Part shown: positions 1-11,210 of the stretch, one piece after another | Position numbering within the stretch: the first letter of the stretch is position 1 | How the letters are laid out: each line of letters starts with the position of its first letter | Source of the DNA: Astrocystis sublimbata | Taxonomy: Eukaryota > Ascomycota > Sordariomycetes > Xylariales > Xylariaceae | Direction of reading: 5' to 3' | NCBI GenBank assembly: GCA_022453515.1 | Contig: JAJNNY010000010.1 | Coordinates: forward strand, 372,001 to 436,000 | DNA: 64,000 nucleotides | The notes under the pieces: generated by a model | Seen by the model: the letters and a program-made list of their open reading frames with translations, nothing else | Database searches by the model: none | Told to the model about the DNA's origin: nothing | Made by a program: the position numbers and the translations under genes

Positions 1-1312
1 TTGATCGTCGTCGTGTCCGCTTACAAGATTGCCAACGGCCAGCAAAGGGTCTCTGACTTTGTTAGTCTAATCACCTATTTCGCTCAGTTGCAGGCCCCCC
101 TCAACTTCTTCGGAACATTCTATACGATGCTCCAGAACAACCTTATTGAAGCAGAGCGTATGCTGGAGCTGGTAAGTTGTATCAAACCCTCAAAATAGCT
201 ACCATGAGCCTGACATCGTACAGTTCAACGAGACTTCTGGCGTTGTTGAGAAGCCAGATGCAAAGGACCTGCCTTCAGCTCGAGGCGAAATCAAGTTTAA
301 TAACGTCGCATTCTCTTATCAAGGAAAAGAGCCTGTCCTGCACGGGATTAGCTTCACAGTTCCGCCAGGAACCAAAACAGCCCTCGTAGGCGAATCGGGA
401 AGCGGCAAATCTACATGCCTTAAGCTCTTGTTCCGATTCTATGATGTGGCTGATGGGTCTGTGACGGTCGACGGCCACGATGTGCGTGATTTGAAAATCG
501 ATGGGCTGCGCAAACACATTGGTGTAGTGCCGCAAGACACTGTCTTGTTCAACGCTACGATTATGTACAACTTACTATACGCCGACTCCAAGGCGACCGA
601 GGCGGATGTTTATGAGGCCTGCAAGGCTGCAAATATCCACGAGCGCATCATGGCTTTTCCGGATCAATACAATACTAAAGTGGGCGAGAGAGGATTGAAG
701 CTATCCGGTGGCGAACGCCAACGTGTAAATCGCCATTGTCGATCACCTTTAAGTTACATTTCGCTAATAACTGACCATAGATTGCTATTGCGCGTGCCAT
801 TCTCAAGAATGCACGCATGCTGTTGCTGGATGAAGCCACCGCATCCCTTGTAAGGAGCCCCCCGTCCTCCCTTTCTCAAGTTCCAGATACATAGGCTCAT
901 TTTAAGCTCATTGATTCGTCAATGAGCCTAAAAAGCCTGAATAACCTATGCATCGATATATCATAACTAACCTGTGTTTATAGGATTCCCATACCGAAAG
1001 ACAAATCCAAGAGGCCCTAGAACGCGTTACTGCTGGCCGCAGCACAGTCACAATTGCGTATGTATCCAAACCTCAATCAAAACAAGATAACGGAGTGGCA
1101 TCTTGGATGCTAACACAGTTTCTTCTAGCCATCGTCTTTCTACAATCGTAGACTCCGATCAAATTATCGTCCTTCATAAGGGTAAGATAGTTGAGAGAGG
1201 CACACACAACGAGCTCCTCAAGCTGAAAGGAAGCTACCATGCCATGTGGGAGAAGCAAACAGCAACTGACAAGAAACGATCGGAAAAGGCAGACGAGAGC
1301 CCCGAGGAATAG
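1..1312 (+). CDS. Half-size ABC transporter, HMT1/ATM1-type (3' part)
   Basis: C-terminal part of a half-size ABC exporter; the 5' end lies outside the window. Exons 1-171, 224-724, 781-849, 984-1057 and 1129-1312 join in phase to give 332 residues. The first 57 residues are the end of the transmembrane domain. The nucleotide-binding domain follows, with Walker [10 protein letters not shown] (window residues 113-121), signature LSGGERQR (217-224), Walker B MLLLDE (237-242) and H-loop AHRL (272-275). The motif [18 protein letters not shown] is typical of the vacuolar HMT1/ABCB6 subfamily, which moves metal- or thiol-conjugates into the vacuole, rather than of mitochondrial Atm1. That substrate and location are inferred from the family. 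All catalytic motifs are intact. The tail is short, charged and Glu/Lys-rich. Confidence 0.88.
907..926 (+). other. Perfect 8-bp hairpin with TTCG loop inside an ABC-transporter intron
   Basis: CTCATTGA (907-914) is the exact reverse complement of TCAATGAG (919-926), and the loop is TTCG. It lies inside intron 3 (850-983). A UUCG loop would make the RNA hairpin unusually stable. A longer, imperfect pairing (AGGCTCAT near 893 with ATGAGCCT near 922) competes with it. A function in splicing is speculation. Confidence 0.5.
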
Positions 1313-2192
1313 ATGCGTCATGAACCACTCACCTTCAGAGGAGTGGTAGATATGGGTACCTGTATTGGAGTGTGTCAAGAATTAGAGGGACCAAAAGCTT
1401 TGCTTCTAGGTAGATATAAAAAACATAAGTCAGTATTAGCGTTATTGCTAGGATACATTTGAAAAGTCGGTTTTAAAACACTGGTTAATATTTGGAATAT
1501 ATTGATCTGCTGAATTTGTTTTGAAGCTGGTCAAGGCAAAGTACCTAGGTAACAGGTAGTTAGACCTTGATGTGTGAAAATGCCGATTGGAATCGGCGCA
1601 AAAACTATATAAAGAGCTTGCTTGACAGTGTTCATCATCCATAGCTCAATAGTCGTATGGTTGGTTTGGGAATAGCAAATAAATGACATTCGGTTTCAAC
1701 AATAATAACAATAGAAACACTTCTCGGTTATGTTTAAAAAATCACCACACGTCAGACCATGGCCTTTTCTAATCCCAGAAGCTACGTTGACCATCTAAGA
1801 GAAAAGATATGCTGGAATCTACGCATTCACCCGATATTTTTATACGTCACGAACTTAGAGGTTGAGATACCGGGACTTATGTCACGGAGTAACAAAGTCC
1901 TTCATGAAACCACCGCATAGCATATCATACCAGGTACTGTAATTGTCTCCGATCTTCATGGTAAACGACCACATTCGATTCGCGGGACCGAACGCTGAGA
2001 GCTGGATAGCAATGATACTAGCATTATATTTGTGTAATTATTCAATTGTAGAAATTTGGTTGAAATTCGAGGGTGGGTGATTATGTACAGAGGATCCATG
2101 AAACAAAGGGCCCACGGAGAGTTTCTGTTCAGGTGGTAACTCCCAACATATGTGCAAGCCCATCGACCTTTGTGGGCAATTACCATGCTGCA
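1313..2192. other. Intergenic, convergent 3' ends
   Basis: Space between the stop codons of two convergent genes. It contains only short AT-rich frames without recognisable motifs. I see no gene, repeat or RNA here. Confidence 0.6.
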
Positions 2193-3863
2193 TTAGAGCT
2201 TGGCCCTGATGGTTGCATCTAATGAACACAAGCCATCCCTCATTTCAACAAGCTGTTTCCTCAAAATCTTGCCCGTGGGGTTCTTAGGCAGCTCTCTAAC
2301 CTGCCACACGCCACCCCTGAGTTTCTTATAACCACTTACCTCTTGATTGATATGCTCATGGATATCTTTGAGTGCTTGCTTTTGTTGATCTACAGTCTTG
2401 AGGTGGTCCCTAAGAATAACCCAGGCCGTGGGCAACTCCGTTAACTGACTCTCATCCCAGGTGGCGCCCACGCCGCCTTCGACGACGTGAGGGTGCGTGT
2501 TGAGATGTGCGTCCAGCTCGGTGGGCGAGATCTGGAAGCCCTTGTACTTGATCAGGTCCTTAGTCCTCCCCACGACGCTAACTGTGCCGTCTTTGTCAAT
2601 GGTGCAGACATCACCTGTGTTGTACCAACCCGGCATGGGGAACGCTTTGGCATTTGCCTCCTCGTTGAAGGCGTAGCCTCGAGTGATGTTCGGGCCGCGA
2701 AGCCAGAGCTCCCCGGGCCCACCTTCCGGGGCGTCTTCCGTGCTTCCTTCTTTCTTGAGGCAGGCCTCGATATTGGGGAGCAACTTGCCCGTGACCCCGT
2801 CGGGTAACGTCTCGTCTATGCTTTGGTAGGCTACGTACCCAGCGGCCTCCGTCATGCCGTACACTTGGTTCAGTTTCCAAGGGGCCTTGGGCAGGAAACG
2901 TTCTCGAAGCTCGCGCTTCAACAGGCCGCCGACGTTGATCACCTCGGCTTGCGAGAAATCATACCGCGATGTGGCGTCCGAGTCGGCGAGCTGGAGCACC
3001 ACGCTAGGGACGCCTTGGAAGATTGTCGACCTGTTCGAGCCTACCAACTTGATGTACTCCTCGAAGTTGTATGCCGGCATTGCATGATGCATCACGCCCG
3101 TCCAGGGACCCAGAAATAGGGGCATTGTCGTGTTCCCGATATGGGCCCATGGCGTGAAGGCTACACAGCGCGCTCTTGTGTTGAACACCTTGGGCTCCCG
3201 GGCAAAGAGTTGGTAGCAGTTTGTCACGAAGTTGTGATGCGTCAACTCAACGCCTTTCGGATTTCCTGTTGTCCCGGACGACAGATGGATGGTTGCTAAC
3301 CGAGAGCGGGTGTCCGGGTAATGTGGGACTGGTAAGCGCTTAGGCGCGTAAAAATCATCGGGTACATGCAAATGGCCGGCGACCCGCGAGATGATAGTGA
3401 TGATTTTTGGTTGCGTCCACCGTACACCTTGGGCGGCAAGTGTTTTGTTGGCAACCTCCAGCGCCTCTTGGACCACAGCTACCTTGGGGCCGTATGCGAC
3501 AACGAAGTCTGGTCGCGCCACGGAAAGGCCGTGTCCTATCTCGGAGGCCTTCAGCGCATGATTGATGGGACATACTACACCGCCAGTCCAGAGAATCGAG
3601 TGCACGAGCTCTAAGAAATCGACGCTATTGGGAAGAATGATAGCCCATCTTGCCTGATCCGAGGGGTCGAGTTTGAGCTGGAGTCCTTTTGCAATTCTCC
3701 CGGCGCGCTCCCGTAACCGCCCTATGGTGATGCTACGGTTAGTCAAGTTGTCCTTGGCGATTAAGTGAGACTCTGGGAGGTTCGGACGCGCCGAAGAGTG
3801 TAACAGCTCCGTGAGATTCACATCTGTAGGGATGGCGATCTGCCCAGACTGGTAGATACGCAT
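2193..3863 (-). CDS. Peroxisomal acyl-CoA ligase, 4-coumarate-CoA ligase-like
   Basis: Intronless ORF of 556 aa, the full length expected of an ANL-superfamily acid:CoA ligase. It would activate a carboxylic acid through an acyl-adenylate to its CoA thioester. Visible motifs are the P-loop SGTTGNPKG (196-204), YGMTEA (335-340), the TGD motif (416-418), the hinge GRTKDLIKYKG (432-442) and PTGKILR with the catalytic Lys532. The C-terminus is AKL, an accepted PTS1 tripeptide, so a peroxisomal location is likely. The substrate cannot be read from the sequence; 4-coumarate/cinnamate-type or medium-chain acids are the usual options for this branch. A peroxisomal enoyl-CoA hydratase lies 2.3 kb away, divergently transcribed, which suggests a shared CoA-dependent beta-oxidation route. 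The ATG at 3863 is the first in frame. Confidence 0.9.
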   Translation of the reverse strand: MRIYQSGQIAIPTDVNLTELLHSSARPNLPESHLIAKDNLTNRSITIGRLRERAGRIAKGLQLKLDPSDQARWAIILPNSVDFLELVHSILWTGGVVCPINHALKASEIGHGLSVARPDFVVAYGPKVAVVQEALEVANKTLAAQGVRWTQPKIITIISRVAGHLHVPDDFYAPKRLPVPHYPDTRSRLATIHLSSGTTGNPKGVELTHHNFVTNCYQLFAREPKVFNTRARCVAFTPWAHIGNTTMPLFLGPWTGVMHHAMPAYNFEEYIKLVGSNRSTIFQGVPSVVLQLADSDATSRYDFSQAEVINVGGLLKRELRERFLPKAPWKLNQVYGMTEAAGYVAYQSIDETLPDGVTGKLLPNIEACLKKEGSTEDAPEGGPGELWLRGPNITRGYAFNEEANAKAFPMPGWYNTGDVCTIDKDGTVSVVGRTKDLIKYKGFQISPTELDAHLNTHPHVVEGGVGATWDESQLTELPTAWVILRDHLKTVDQQKQALKDIHEHINQEVSGYKKLRGGVWQVRELPKNPTGKILRKQLVEMRDGLCSLDATIRAKL

Positions 3864-6177
3864 GGTGTTGCTTTACTCGAAACTCGTATTGATGTCCTAG
3901 TCACAACAGCCTCGGCGACGAGCAGATGAGACGAATTTGAGAGAGCTGAAGCTCTGAACTTAATTGCTTAGGCGGTAGTAACGTATGATTCGTCTGCAGA
4001 TTTTCGTACAGGTCCGTGAATAGCTTCGATCAGTAATGCATTCAACATGTTGGCTCAACAATCGTGATAATATGATAAGTTCACTTTATTTGCAACTCCG
4101 GGACGACCAAGCCGTCTTGGCGGTCCATAATATATGCAGCGGCCTTTCAGTACACTGCAGCAAGGGTGATCTACCACGTTGCACAAGTTATGGGAATACC
4201 TACGGAGTACAGTATCGGTGCCGAATAGACGTCAAGAGTCTAAGCCGGACCTCGCTCATCTCCTGCGTGTAGAAGGGGTATGCAAATCCCTTCCCGTTTT
4301 GGTGTATGCTGACTCAGGAGTCCAAAAGAACCCCTGCTAGGTCCGCTTCCACTCAACTCAAATCTTTGGGCCGGAAATTTACCTTCGAAGCTGGGGGATC
4401 TCGTAGCATTCCCATATTACCCAGCACATATAATAGGTACCGAGGGTACTGCCATCAACCAGGCTCACTATTTTTGACCTTGACATGGGGAAACTAACGG
4501 CACGGGATGCTGGGGGCAAAAGAGCATAGCGGCCGGTCGAGAAAGCCGTTTTAGGTCGCTGTGGTCCGTGAACGAACACTCGCAGCGATTATCATGAACT
4601 TATCGACTAGCCTGCTCCAGTCGATTCCGATCTCGACAATGGCCAGATAGTAGGTCCAATTATATGCACTGTATAGCGGCATAGCCTGTGTTACGCCAGA
4701 ACCATTGGGCAAGAAAATGCATTGCAAACAACGCCAAGTAACGCATGCGCTGGGCAATGCGAAACCAACGACATAGCCATTGCACACGAAAAGCATCCTC
4801 CTTATGTGGCACTGCCGCAGCTGGCTGCCGTCTAGCGACTATTGCACATTGGTGTAAAGTTTAGCGCTTTCATATTTGAGCTACCGTAGCGCCCGCCGAA
4901 GATTAATCCCGTATGTATGCAAGTATGAAATAGTGCGCGTTGCGCTTGTCAATAAGGTTAAATCAACGGCTACGGGCGGAGACGTCCATGCGACGAAGGT
5001 ACAGAAAACGGGGATATTCCTTTCAGAAACCTCGGCAGCTTCGGTAGAACTTGATCAGAAAGGGGAGATAAACAGGGGTTAACGCTCGGTCCAAATCGCC
5101 TCTCGAGCAGTTGTCTCGAGCTTTCCACTAACAACGACGGACGCACCCGCGGATCACGATTCCTGATTAGCTCTTAACATAACTGTGTTAAAGACAGGAC
5201 AAGTAGGCCGAGCTCGAGCTCTTCATCTGAAAGTCCCAGGGGCTAGGATTGGTCGATAGGTATAGTACTATCTACCTAATCTATCGAATTTGTGGGCTCG
5301 TAATTGACCAATAGAAAACCTTCGGTAGCTCCCATATTCAGTTCTGACATGCATAGGTAGGTAGGTGGCGCGCTCTGTTCGCCTTCAATCTCACCATTGT
5401 TGGATGGAATGTCGCGGCTAGAGAACGCCACTCTGCCCTGCGAGAGCAACCTTCGATAACCGAACAGCCCCCCAGCGCTAGCACGCCTACTAGCATAAAC
5501 TCCGCATCATCCGAAGTTCGCTACCGTCCGAATATCGTTCGAGTTTGAGATAAAAGCTAAGTAGCGGACCAAGTGGAGAGATTTACGACTTTCATGAATT
5601 TTCCGCAGTAGATACTGCGTAGTATTTGTGTTAAATGTGGAGCAGCAGAAACAGGCTACTGGTACCGAGATGAAGAAAAAACAAGCCGGTTTCTAAGTAC
5701 AGAGTGTTTCCATCATACCAAGTCGGATATCCATCGAAAGTAGCAGGTCTTTTATGAGTTAGCGTTGTTTTATTTTAAAAATGTTGGCGTCTTCAGAAAA
5801 TTGAATTTACCCACTCTGGTGTCATAGCGGCCTGGTCGATTCATCACATACCTTGCAAGGTACGGGTGCGGCGTTACGACAGAAAGCCACCCACATGGCA
5901 CCAGGGACATTCTCAACTCAAAGGGGTAATAGTCTAGATCGTGAGAGGGAAAAAAACGTGGGAAATCCGCCAGCATGCACTTTTTCTCTAACGACCTGCA
6001 TCTAGCTTGAGCCAACACGTGGGAGCTTTGGTCTACGCAGTGGCCTGTCCATCACCCGACTTTTCCGTCAGAAACTACTTACCCAGTAGCGCCTAGCCGC
6101 ACACATTACACGCTACCTACTCGTACGAGTACGAATATACGGTTGGATAGATACCACTGTGTCACTTATACGAAACC
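3864..6177. other. Long divergent intergenic region
   Basis: About 2.3 kb between the divergently transcribed ligase and hydratase genes, so it carries both promoters. It contains only short, unconvincing frames. A CCTCGG hexamer at 3910-3915, read CCGAGG on the ligase strand, matches the core bound by the fungal fatty-acid regulators FarA/FarB, but one hexamer this close to the start codon is weak evidence. Several TAGGTAGG-type short repeats occur, as is common in such spacers. Confidence 0.5.
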
Positions 6178-7014
6178 ATGGCGGCACCACCAACAGAGAC
6201 CCCTCCGCCGCCCACTCCTACTTTCCTGAAGCTGTCGTACCCAGCGCCGAGGGTGCTGCTGGTTCGAATGGACCGGCCTCGGGATCTCAATGCCATGTCA
6301 ACCACGGGCCAGTGGGAGATGGACTCGGTATGGAAGTGGTTTGATCTGGAGCCACGGCTGAGCGTGGCCATCATCACAGGCACCGGCCGGGCCTTTTCGG
6401 CTGGTGCCGATCTCAAAGAGTGGAACAACTCCATGTCCGATGACGCAGATCCCAAAAGCCGCATGGGCAACGCGCCGGCCTTCAAGCCCCTGAGCCGACG
6501 ACTCGGGAAGAAGCCGGTGATCGCGGCGGTCAACGGACTGGCGATGGGCGGGGGCTGCGAATTCGTCGTCAACTGCGACCTCGTCGTCGCCGCTGACGAT
6601 GCCTACTTCGGGCTCCCCGAGGTGAAGAGGGGCCTCGCCGCCATAGGAGGGGCGCTGCCGCGGCTCATACGCACGATAGGGCTTCAGAGGGCAAGCGAAT
6701 TCGCACTCACAGGCCGAAAGGTCACGGCCCAGGAGATGTATCAGTGGGGCATCGTGAACAAGGTGGTGCCCAAGGACGAGGTGGTTGCCGAGGCTGTCAA
6801 GTACGCTGGCATGATCGCAGAGAACAGCCCAGATGCCATTATCTGCACGCGTGCCGGGCTGCGACAAGGCTGGGAGACGGCCAGCGTGGAGCGGGCAGTC
6901 GAGTGGACTCTGGAGAAAGAGTTTGCCGAGCTACAGCGCGGCGACAACATTCGCGAGGGTCTTCTGGCCTTTGCGGAAAAGAGAGAGCCGCAATGGAAGG
7001 CGAGCAAGCTATGA
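6178..7014 (+). CDS. Peroxisomal enoyl-CoA hydratase/isomerase family protein
   Basis: Intronless ORF of 278 aa with the crotonase fold. The oxyanion-hole segment AFSAGADLKEW lies at 72-82. Both glutamates used for hydration in classical enoyl-CoA hydratases are present: Glu128 in GLAMGGGCE and Glu148 in FGLPEVKRG. A full hydratase (or a hydratase-lyase) is therefore more likely than an isomerase with one acid residue. The C-terminus is SKL, the canonical PTS1 signal. It is probably the second step of a peroxisomal beta-oxidation-like pathway started by the neighbouring ligase, for example side-chain shortening of a phenylpropanoid or fatty acid; that link is inferred from location and targeting. 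The N-terminus begins with a Pro/Thr-rich stretch before the fold. Codon use is GC-rich, as in neighbouring intact genes. Confidence 0.9.
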   Translation: MAAPPTETPPPPTPTFLKLSYPAPRVLLVRMDRPRDLNAMSTTGQWEMDSVWKWFDLEPRLSVAIITGTGRAFSAGADLKEWNNSMSDDADPKSRMGNAPAFKPLSRRLGKKPVIAAVNGLAMGGGCEFVVNCDLVVAADDAYFGLPEVKRGLAAIGGALPRLIRTIGLQRASEFALTGRKVTAQEMYQWGIVNKVVPKDEVVAEAVKYAGMIAENSPDAIICTRAGLRQGWETASVERAVEWTLEKEFAELQRGDNIREGLLAFAEKREPQWKASKL

Positions 7015-9144
7015 GTACTGAGTAGGTAGCAAGCTTGACCCAGTAACTACCATCGTTATACATTTCTAATACCTACCTACCGTTGGTGAAGGTGATGATA
7101 CCTCCTTAACGGTGCGCACCTTAAGACGCTCGCTATATCCACGCACCAAGCCTGGGGTGAGTCCGTGATGCTGTCGGCGACATGATGTTTGGGGGTCGAG
7201 GGGGTCCAGCTGGGCTGGGCAGGTTCCATGCATATCGGGGTGGGCATTCTCGCGTGGGACTTAGATTGCATGCGTCTCCTGATAACACAACACTCACAAG
7301 ATATTGGTTGCCTGGCCACAGCAGGCATGCACATCGGGATTGCCACGTTCTGGGTTGGTTCTGGGCACCTATGATAACACGAAGTGCTATTCGCGATGTG
7401 TAGGGCTTATTTTGGTGTGGTAATGAAGATTGAATTTGGGTCGCAATCTCGCTGGCCAATGCTCGCTAGCGGCAGCGGGATGAACAAGCTCGCGGCCGAT
7501 CATCCCCCAGATTAGGCCGTAGGTTTATACCGTAGCGTCCAGCTAAGCCAGCCGAACCAGCCTGCGCGGGCCTGCGCTAGCCCTAGGACACAGCTAGCGT
7601 CGACCTCCAGGCCTTGGCTAACCCCTTTAGCTGCCCACCCCCACCCCGCTCATCAAGCCCAAGTATCTAAGTACCTACCTAAAGTAAGTCCCGAGGTTGG
7701 TTGGAAGACCCCGCTTTCAGATACAGGTACCTAAGTACCATGTGCGTGCCTGGAGCTTTGGTGTCGAGGTCGTCGAGGTCGTCGAGGTTGTCGTGTATTC
7801 TCTTTCCTGCGGTTTCGTCCCGACTCCGAGCCAGCACCAAGAGCACCGCAATGTTTCGAGTCCGGCGCATACCTTGCGTCAATCTATGGGTCACGGTGTT
7901 TCGAGAATAAATAAATGTTGCATTGCACAATTTGCGCATAGTCCAATGATCCTTTGTTACCTGTTACTGCCGGGTCTGGTCTCATCGTGCCCAGTTGTTT
8001 GTTATTCGTACGTGCTATTACAGGACGCACACAAGGCTCGCTCGGTTCACTTCTCCGCCTTTTCAGTGCTCGGTCACACTCGGTTAGTATGACCATTCCC
8101 CATCCCGTCTGAGATATCTCTGCTGCTTGGCCACCCGTCTGGCTGTATTCATGCAGCTACATGGATAGCGTCATGATACTACTGATGGGCCTTGTCGTCC
8201 AAGGCCGTCTACATACATAGGATGATTACTGATACATATGGTATAGGTATAGTGTGCGAGCTGCGCTTTCCGGCTACCAAGACCGCTCATCTTATGTCGC
8301 GAGAGACAGTTTCCCCTTATGGTGAAGGCTTGCTTAAATCATTACTAAGGCCATCTCGCGAACTCGATAAGTGAACGTTGCCAATGTCCATGCCAGTCAG
8401 AAGAACCCTAGTGTGGCATGCCTACTGGGCGAGCTAGGCAGTCGGTTCGCCTTCGGGATATCCACATCGCTTGGTTACGCTTCTGCACGGTTCCTAACAT
8501 TGGCTCGCATTGGCAAACCTGCCGAGCCTGCAGCGTTCCAGGGTTTTGCGTCCGCCGACCTTGAACCGGGATCTGAAATACTGGGGGCAAGCCACCGGAA
8601 GAGGGGCTTCAGAGGGGCTTCCGTCTTCACGTCCCGTTACGAACTGGATCATCGGGCCCATCTCTCGCTCGCTCTTGCACCTCCCGCTCGCCAGGAGGAA
8701 ATGCTATCATACCTCGCATACCAAGCTGCTTAGTAACGAGGATCTCCTAGAAGCATCCCAGAAACATCCCCATGTTCCTGCTCATGTCAGTCTAGTCTCT
8801 CCGCTCAGTGGACCTCATCTCCTGCGCTACTGCTATCCATGATCCGAGTCCACAAGGACAGTGACACTCCCCTCGACTCCCCAATCAACTCCATGCAAGA
8901 TGTGTAGTCGTAAAAGTCTAAATGCACGAAAGCTGTCGTGCAGCACTAACGAGGAGAAATCTCTTTAATAAGCCGATCACTGCCCTGGTTGTCGTCCCCC
9001 ACGTGTAGTAGTAATGGTCGAAGAAGCAAGCCACTCCTCCTCGCTCTCTTTTACATCATACGCTACTCTGTCCTTTCCGTCCTATTTGGTCATAAAGCGA
9101 GGGTCGTTTCTGGTATTGACTACCACGAGCCATCGCAAGCCAAT
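7015..9144. other. Intergenic region
   Basis: About 2.1 kb with no convincing gene. It holds a three-unit 9-bp tandem repeat at 7763-7789. The open frames near 8371-8842 lack domain-like composition and overlap each other in two frames. Its right end carries the MFS promoter. Confidence 0.5.
7763..7789. repeat. 9-bp minisatellite, three units
   Basis: The unit GTCGAGGTC is repeated three times head to tail, the last copy with one change. It lies in non-coding DNA and no function is evident. Confidence 0.7.
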
Positions 9145-11210
9145 ATGGTAGGCAGCCTAGCAGACGAGAAGGTCATCATGGCGACCGAAACGAACATGGA
9201 CTTCGACAAGAGGTCGGCAGATCAACACACCATCACCGAACGCGATGACAGCGATACTCTCTCTGTCCGCGAGGAAGCCCTTGGTGACGACCTTCCCGAT
9301 GGCTACTTCTACTCCGTCAATTTCCTGGGAGCCCTGGCTGTGAGTGAGCGCGCATTGCATGTTCTCAGTCTCAGTTACTGATGAGAAATCTTAGGGCTTC
9401 TGTCTCGCGTCAATATCCGCATACATTTTCTTACTGTTCCCAACTAATATTTTAACGTACATCAATGCGGATATTGGTAAGCTACCTTGCCCCCGTTCAT
9501 GAGAGCCTCATAGTTGACTGTCGTGTTACTCTAGGTCCTAGCCCCTTCATTTCATGGGTGAACATTGGCCGAACGCTGGCCTTGTCATTCACCTATACGA
9601 TTCTCGGACGTCTTTCTGATCTCTTCGGACGAAGATGGTTCTTCATTATCGGCAACATTGTAGCTTTAATTGGCATCGTTGTTTGCTCGACTGCTCAGAG
9701 CGTGAACGCACTGATCGTAGGCAGCACGGTCTACGGTATTGGTGAGACGGTACAATTAAGCTTCAACGTGGCCGTCGGCGAGTTGGTCCCTAACAAATAT
9801 CGCCCCGCGGTTTTGTCCTTCATCTTTGCCACCAGCGCGCCCATCGCTGGTATTGGTTCGGTCATCTGTGAGTCATTATCACCAACTCCCCTTTTGGACT
9901 TTGCTGACGCCAATCGGAAGCTCGCGCGATATACGAGAACCCCAACCTCGGATGGCGATGGACGTACCACCTCAACACGATCGTCGTTGCTGTCGCAACT
10001 GTCTTGCTATTCTTCTTTTACCACCCTCCCACATTCGATCTGCTCCACGAGCGAAAGACAAAGCGTGAAATCCTAAAGCAGCTAGATTGTAAGCGTGAAG
10101 ACCATTTGATTTCCCGTACTCACATGGACTAATCGAGAAATTTACAGATGTTGGCTCTTTCTTGTGGATTGCCGGTCTCACTCTTTTCCTTATCGGCATC
10201 AGCGTTGGTGGTTCAGTGTATCCATGGACCTCTCCCACGACTCTTTCGACCATCATCATTGGCGGTGTTCTCCTCATCATTCTGTTCGTCTACGAAAGCT
10301 ACGTTGATCTCAAATACCCTGCTATTCCGGTCAAGTTCTTCCGCAATCGTGGTTTCATCAGCTTGGTTGCGTGTGCTACTGTGGCGACTGTAAGTTTAAC
10401 AGAATATTCATATTTCACAAGCAGCAGCTAGCTCACAAGTCACAGATGTTCTACTACTCCGCCGTTCTCCTTTGGCCGCAACAAGTCAAGGCGCTATTCA
10501 CTTCCGACATCTACTACGGTGGATGGCTTTCGGCTACCGTCCCTAGTGCCGTGGCTATCGGACAAGTTGCTGGTGGTTTCCTGATCAAGGGCAAGCTTAA
10601 CATCCGGTATTACATGATCTTCTCGACATTCGCCATGGTTGGATTTGTTGGATCGTTGGCCGCTCTCACTCCCTCGAGCAAGGCCACCGGTATTGCTTTG
10701 ACCCTTGTTGGGCCATTCTTCGTCGGCGTCATCGAGTTGACGGCACTGGCTATTGCACCGTTGTTCTGTAAGCCAGAGGACATTGGTCTAGCGTCCGGTC
10801 TGTTGGCCTCAATCCGCTCTGCTGGTGGTTCCATCGCCGTCACGGTCTACAGCACCATCCTTTCCAACCGATTGCAATTTACTGTCCCAAACAACATCGG
10901 CCCTGTCGCCATCGCAGCTGGTCTGCCCGAGGAACAGGTCCCAGCCCTCGCTAAAGCGGCCATTGGTGGTACGCTAGCCAAATTCCCCGGGTTGACCGAC
11001 CCCGTTGCGAAGGCCGTCAGCTCTGTCTTGCCGACTGCATACTCGCAAGCCTTCCAGACAGTCTACCTGGCTAGTTTTGGTTTTGGTGCCATCGCCATCC
11101 TAGGTTGTCTATTCGCGAAAGACGCCCGTGACCTATTGACAGACAAGGTCGAGCGTAAAATGAACGTGGCGACCGCTGGGAAGAAGAGCGAAACGAGCGA
11201 AAAAGTTTGA
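9145..11210 (+). CDS. MFS efflux pump, TRI12/DHA2-type (14 TM)
   Basis: Six exons: 9145-9339, 9395-9476, 9535-9867, 9921-10088, 10148-10389 and 10446-11210. All join in phase and give 594 aa, the usual length of fungal trichothecene-efflux-pump-like (TRI12) transporters. A start at 9178 (583 aa) is also possible. Family signs are the N-terminal LPDGYFYSVNFLG, then DIGPSPFISWVNIGRTLA, the MFS loop LGRLSDLFGRRWF, ENPNLGWRWTYHLN in the middle, and a long run of hydrophobic helices to the C-terminus. The role is proton-driven export of toxic or self-made small molecules at the plasma membrane; the substrate is unknown. No polyketide or peptide synthase lies in the window, so a cluster role is not supported. 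The many short introns explain why no single long frame is present. Confidence 0.9.

Noticed and set aside
6298..6867. 189-codon open frame antisense to the enoyl-CoA hydratase
   Set aside because: Shadow of GC-rich codon use in the real gene; its translation shows no family pattern.
8371..8842. Two overlapping plus-strand frames of 110-120 codons
   Set aside because: They overlap in different frames, neither has family features, and no splice structure extends them.
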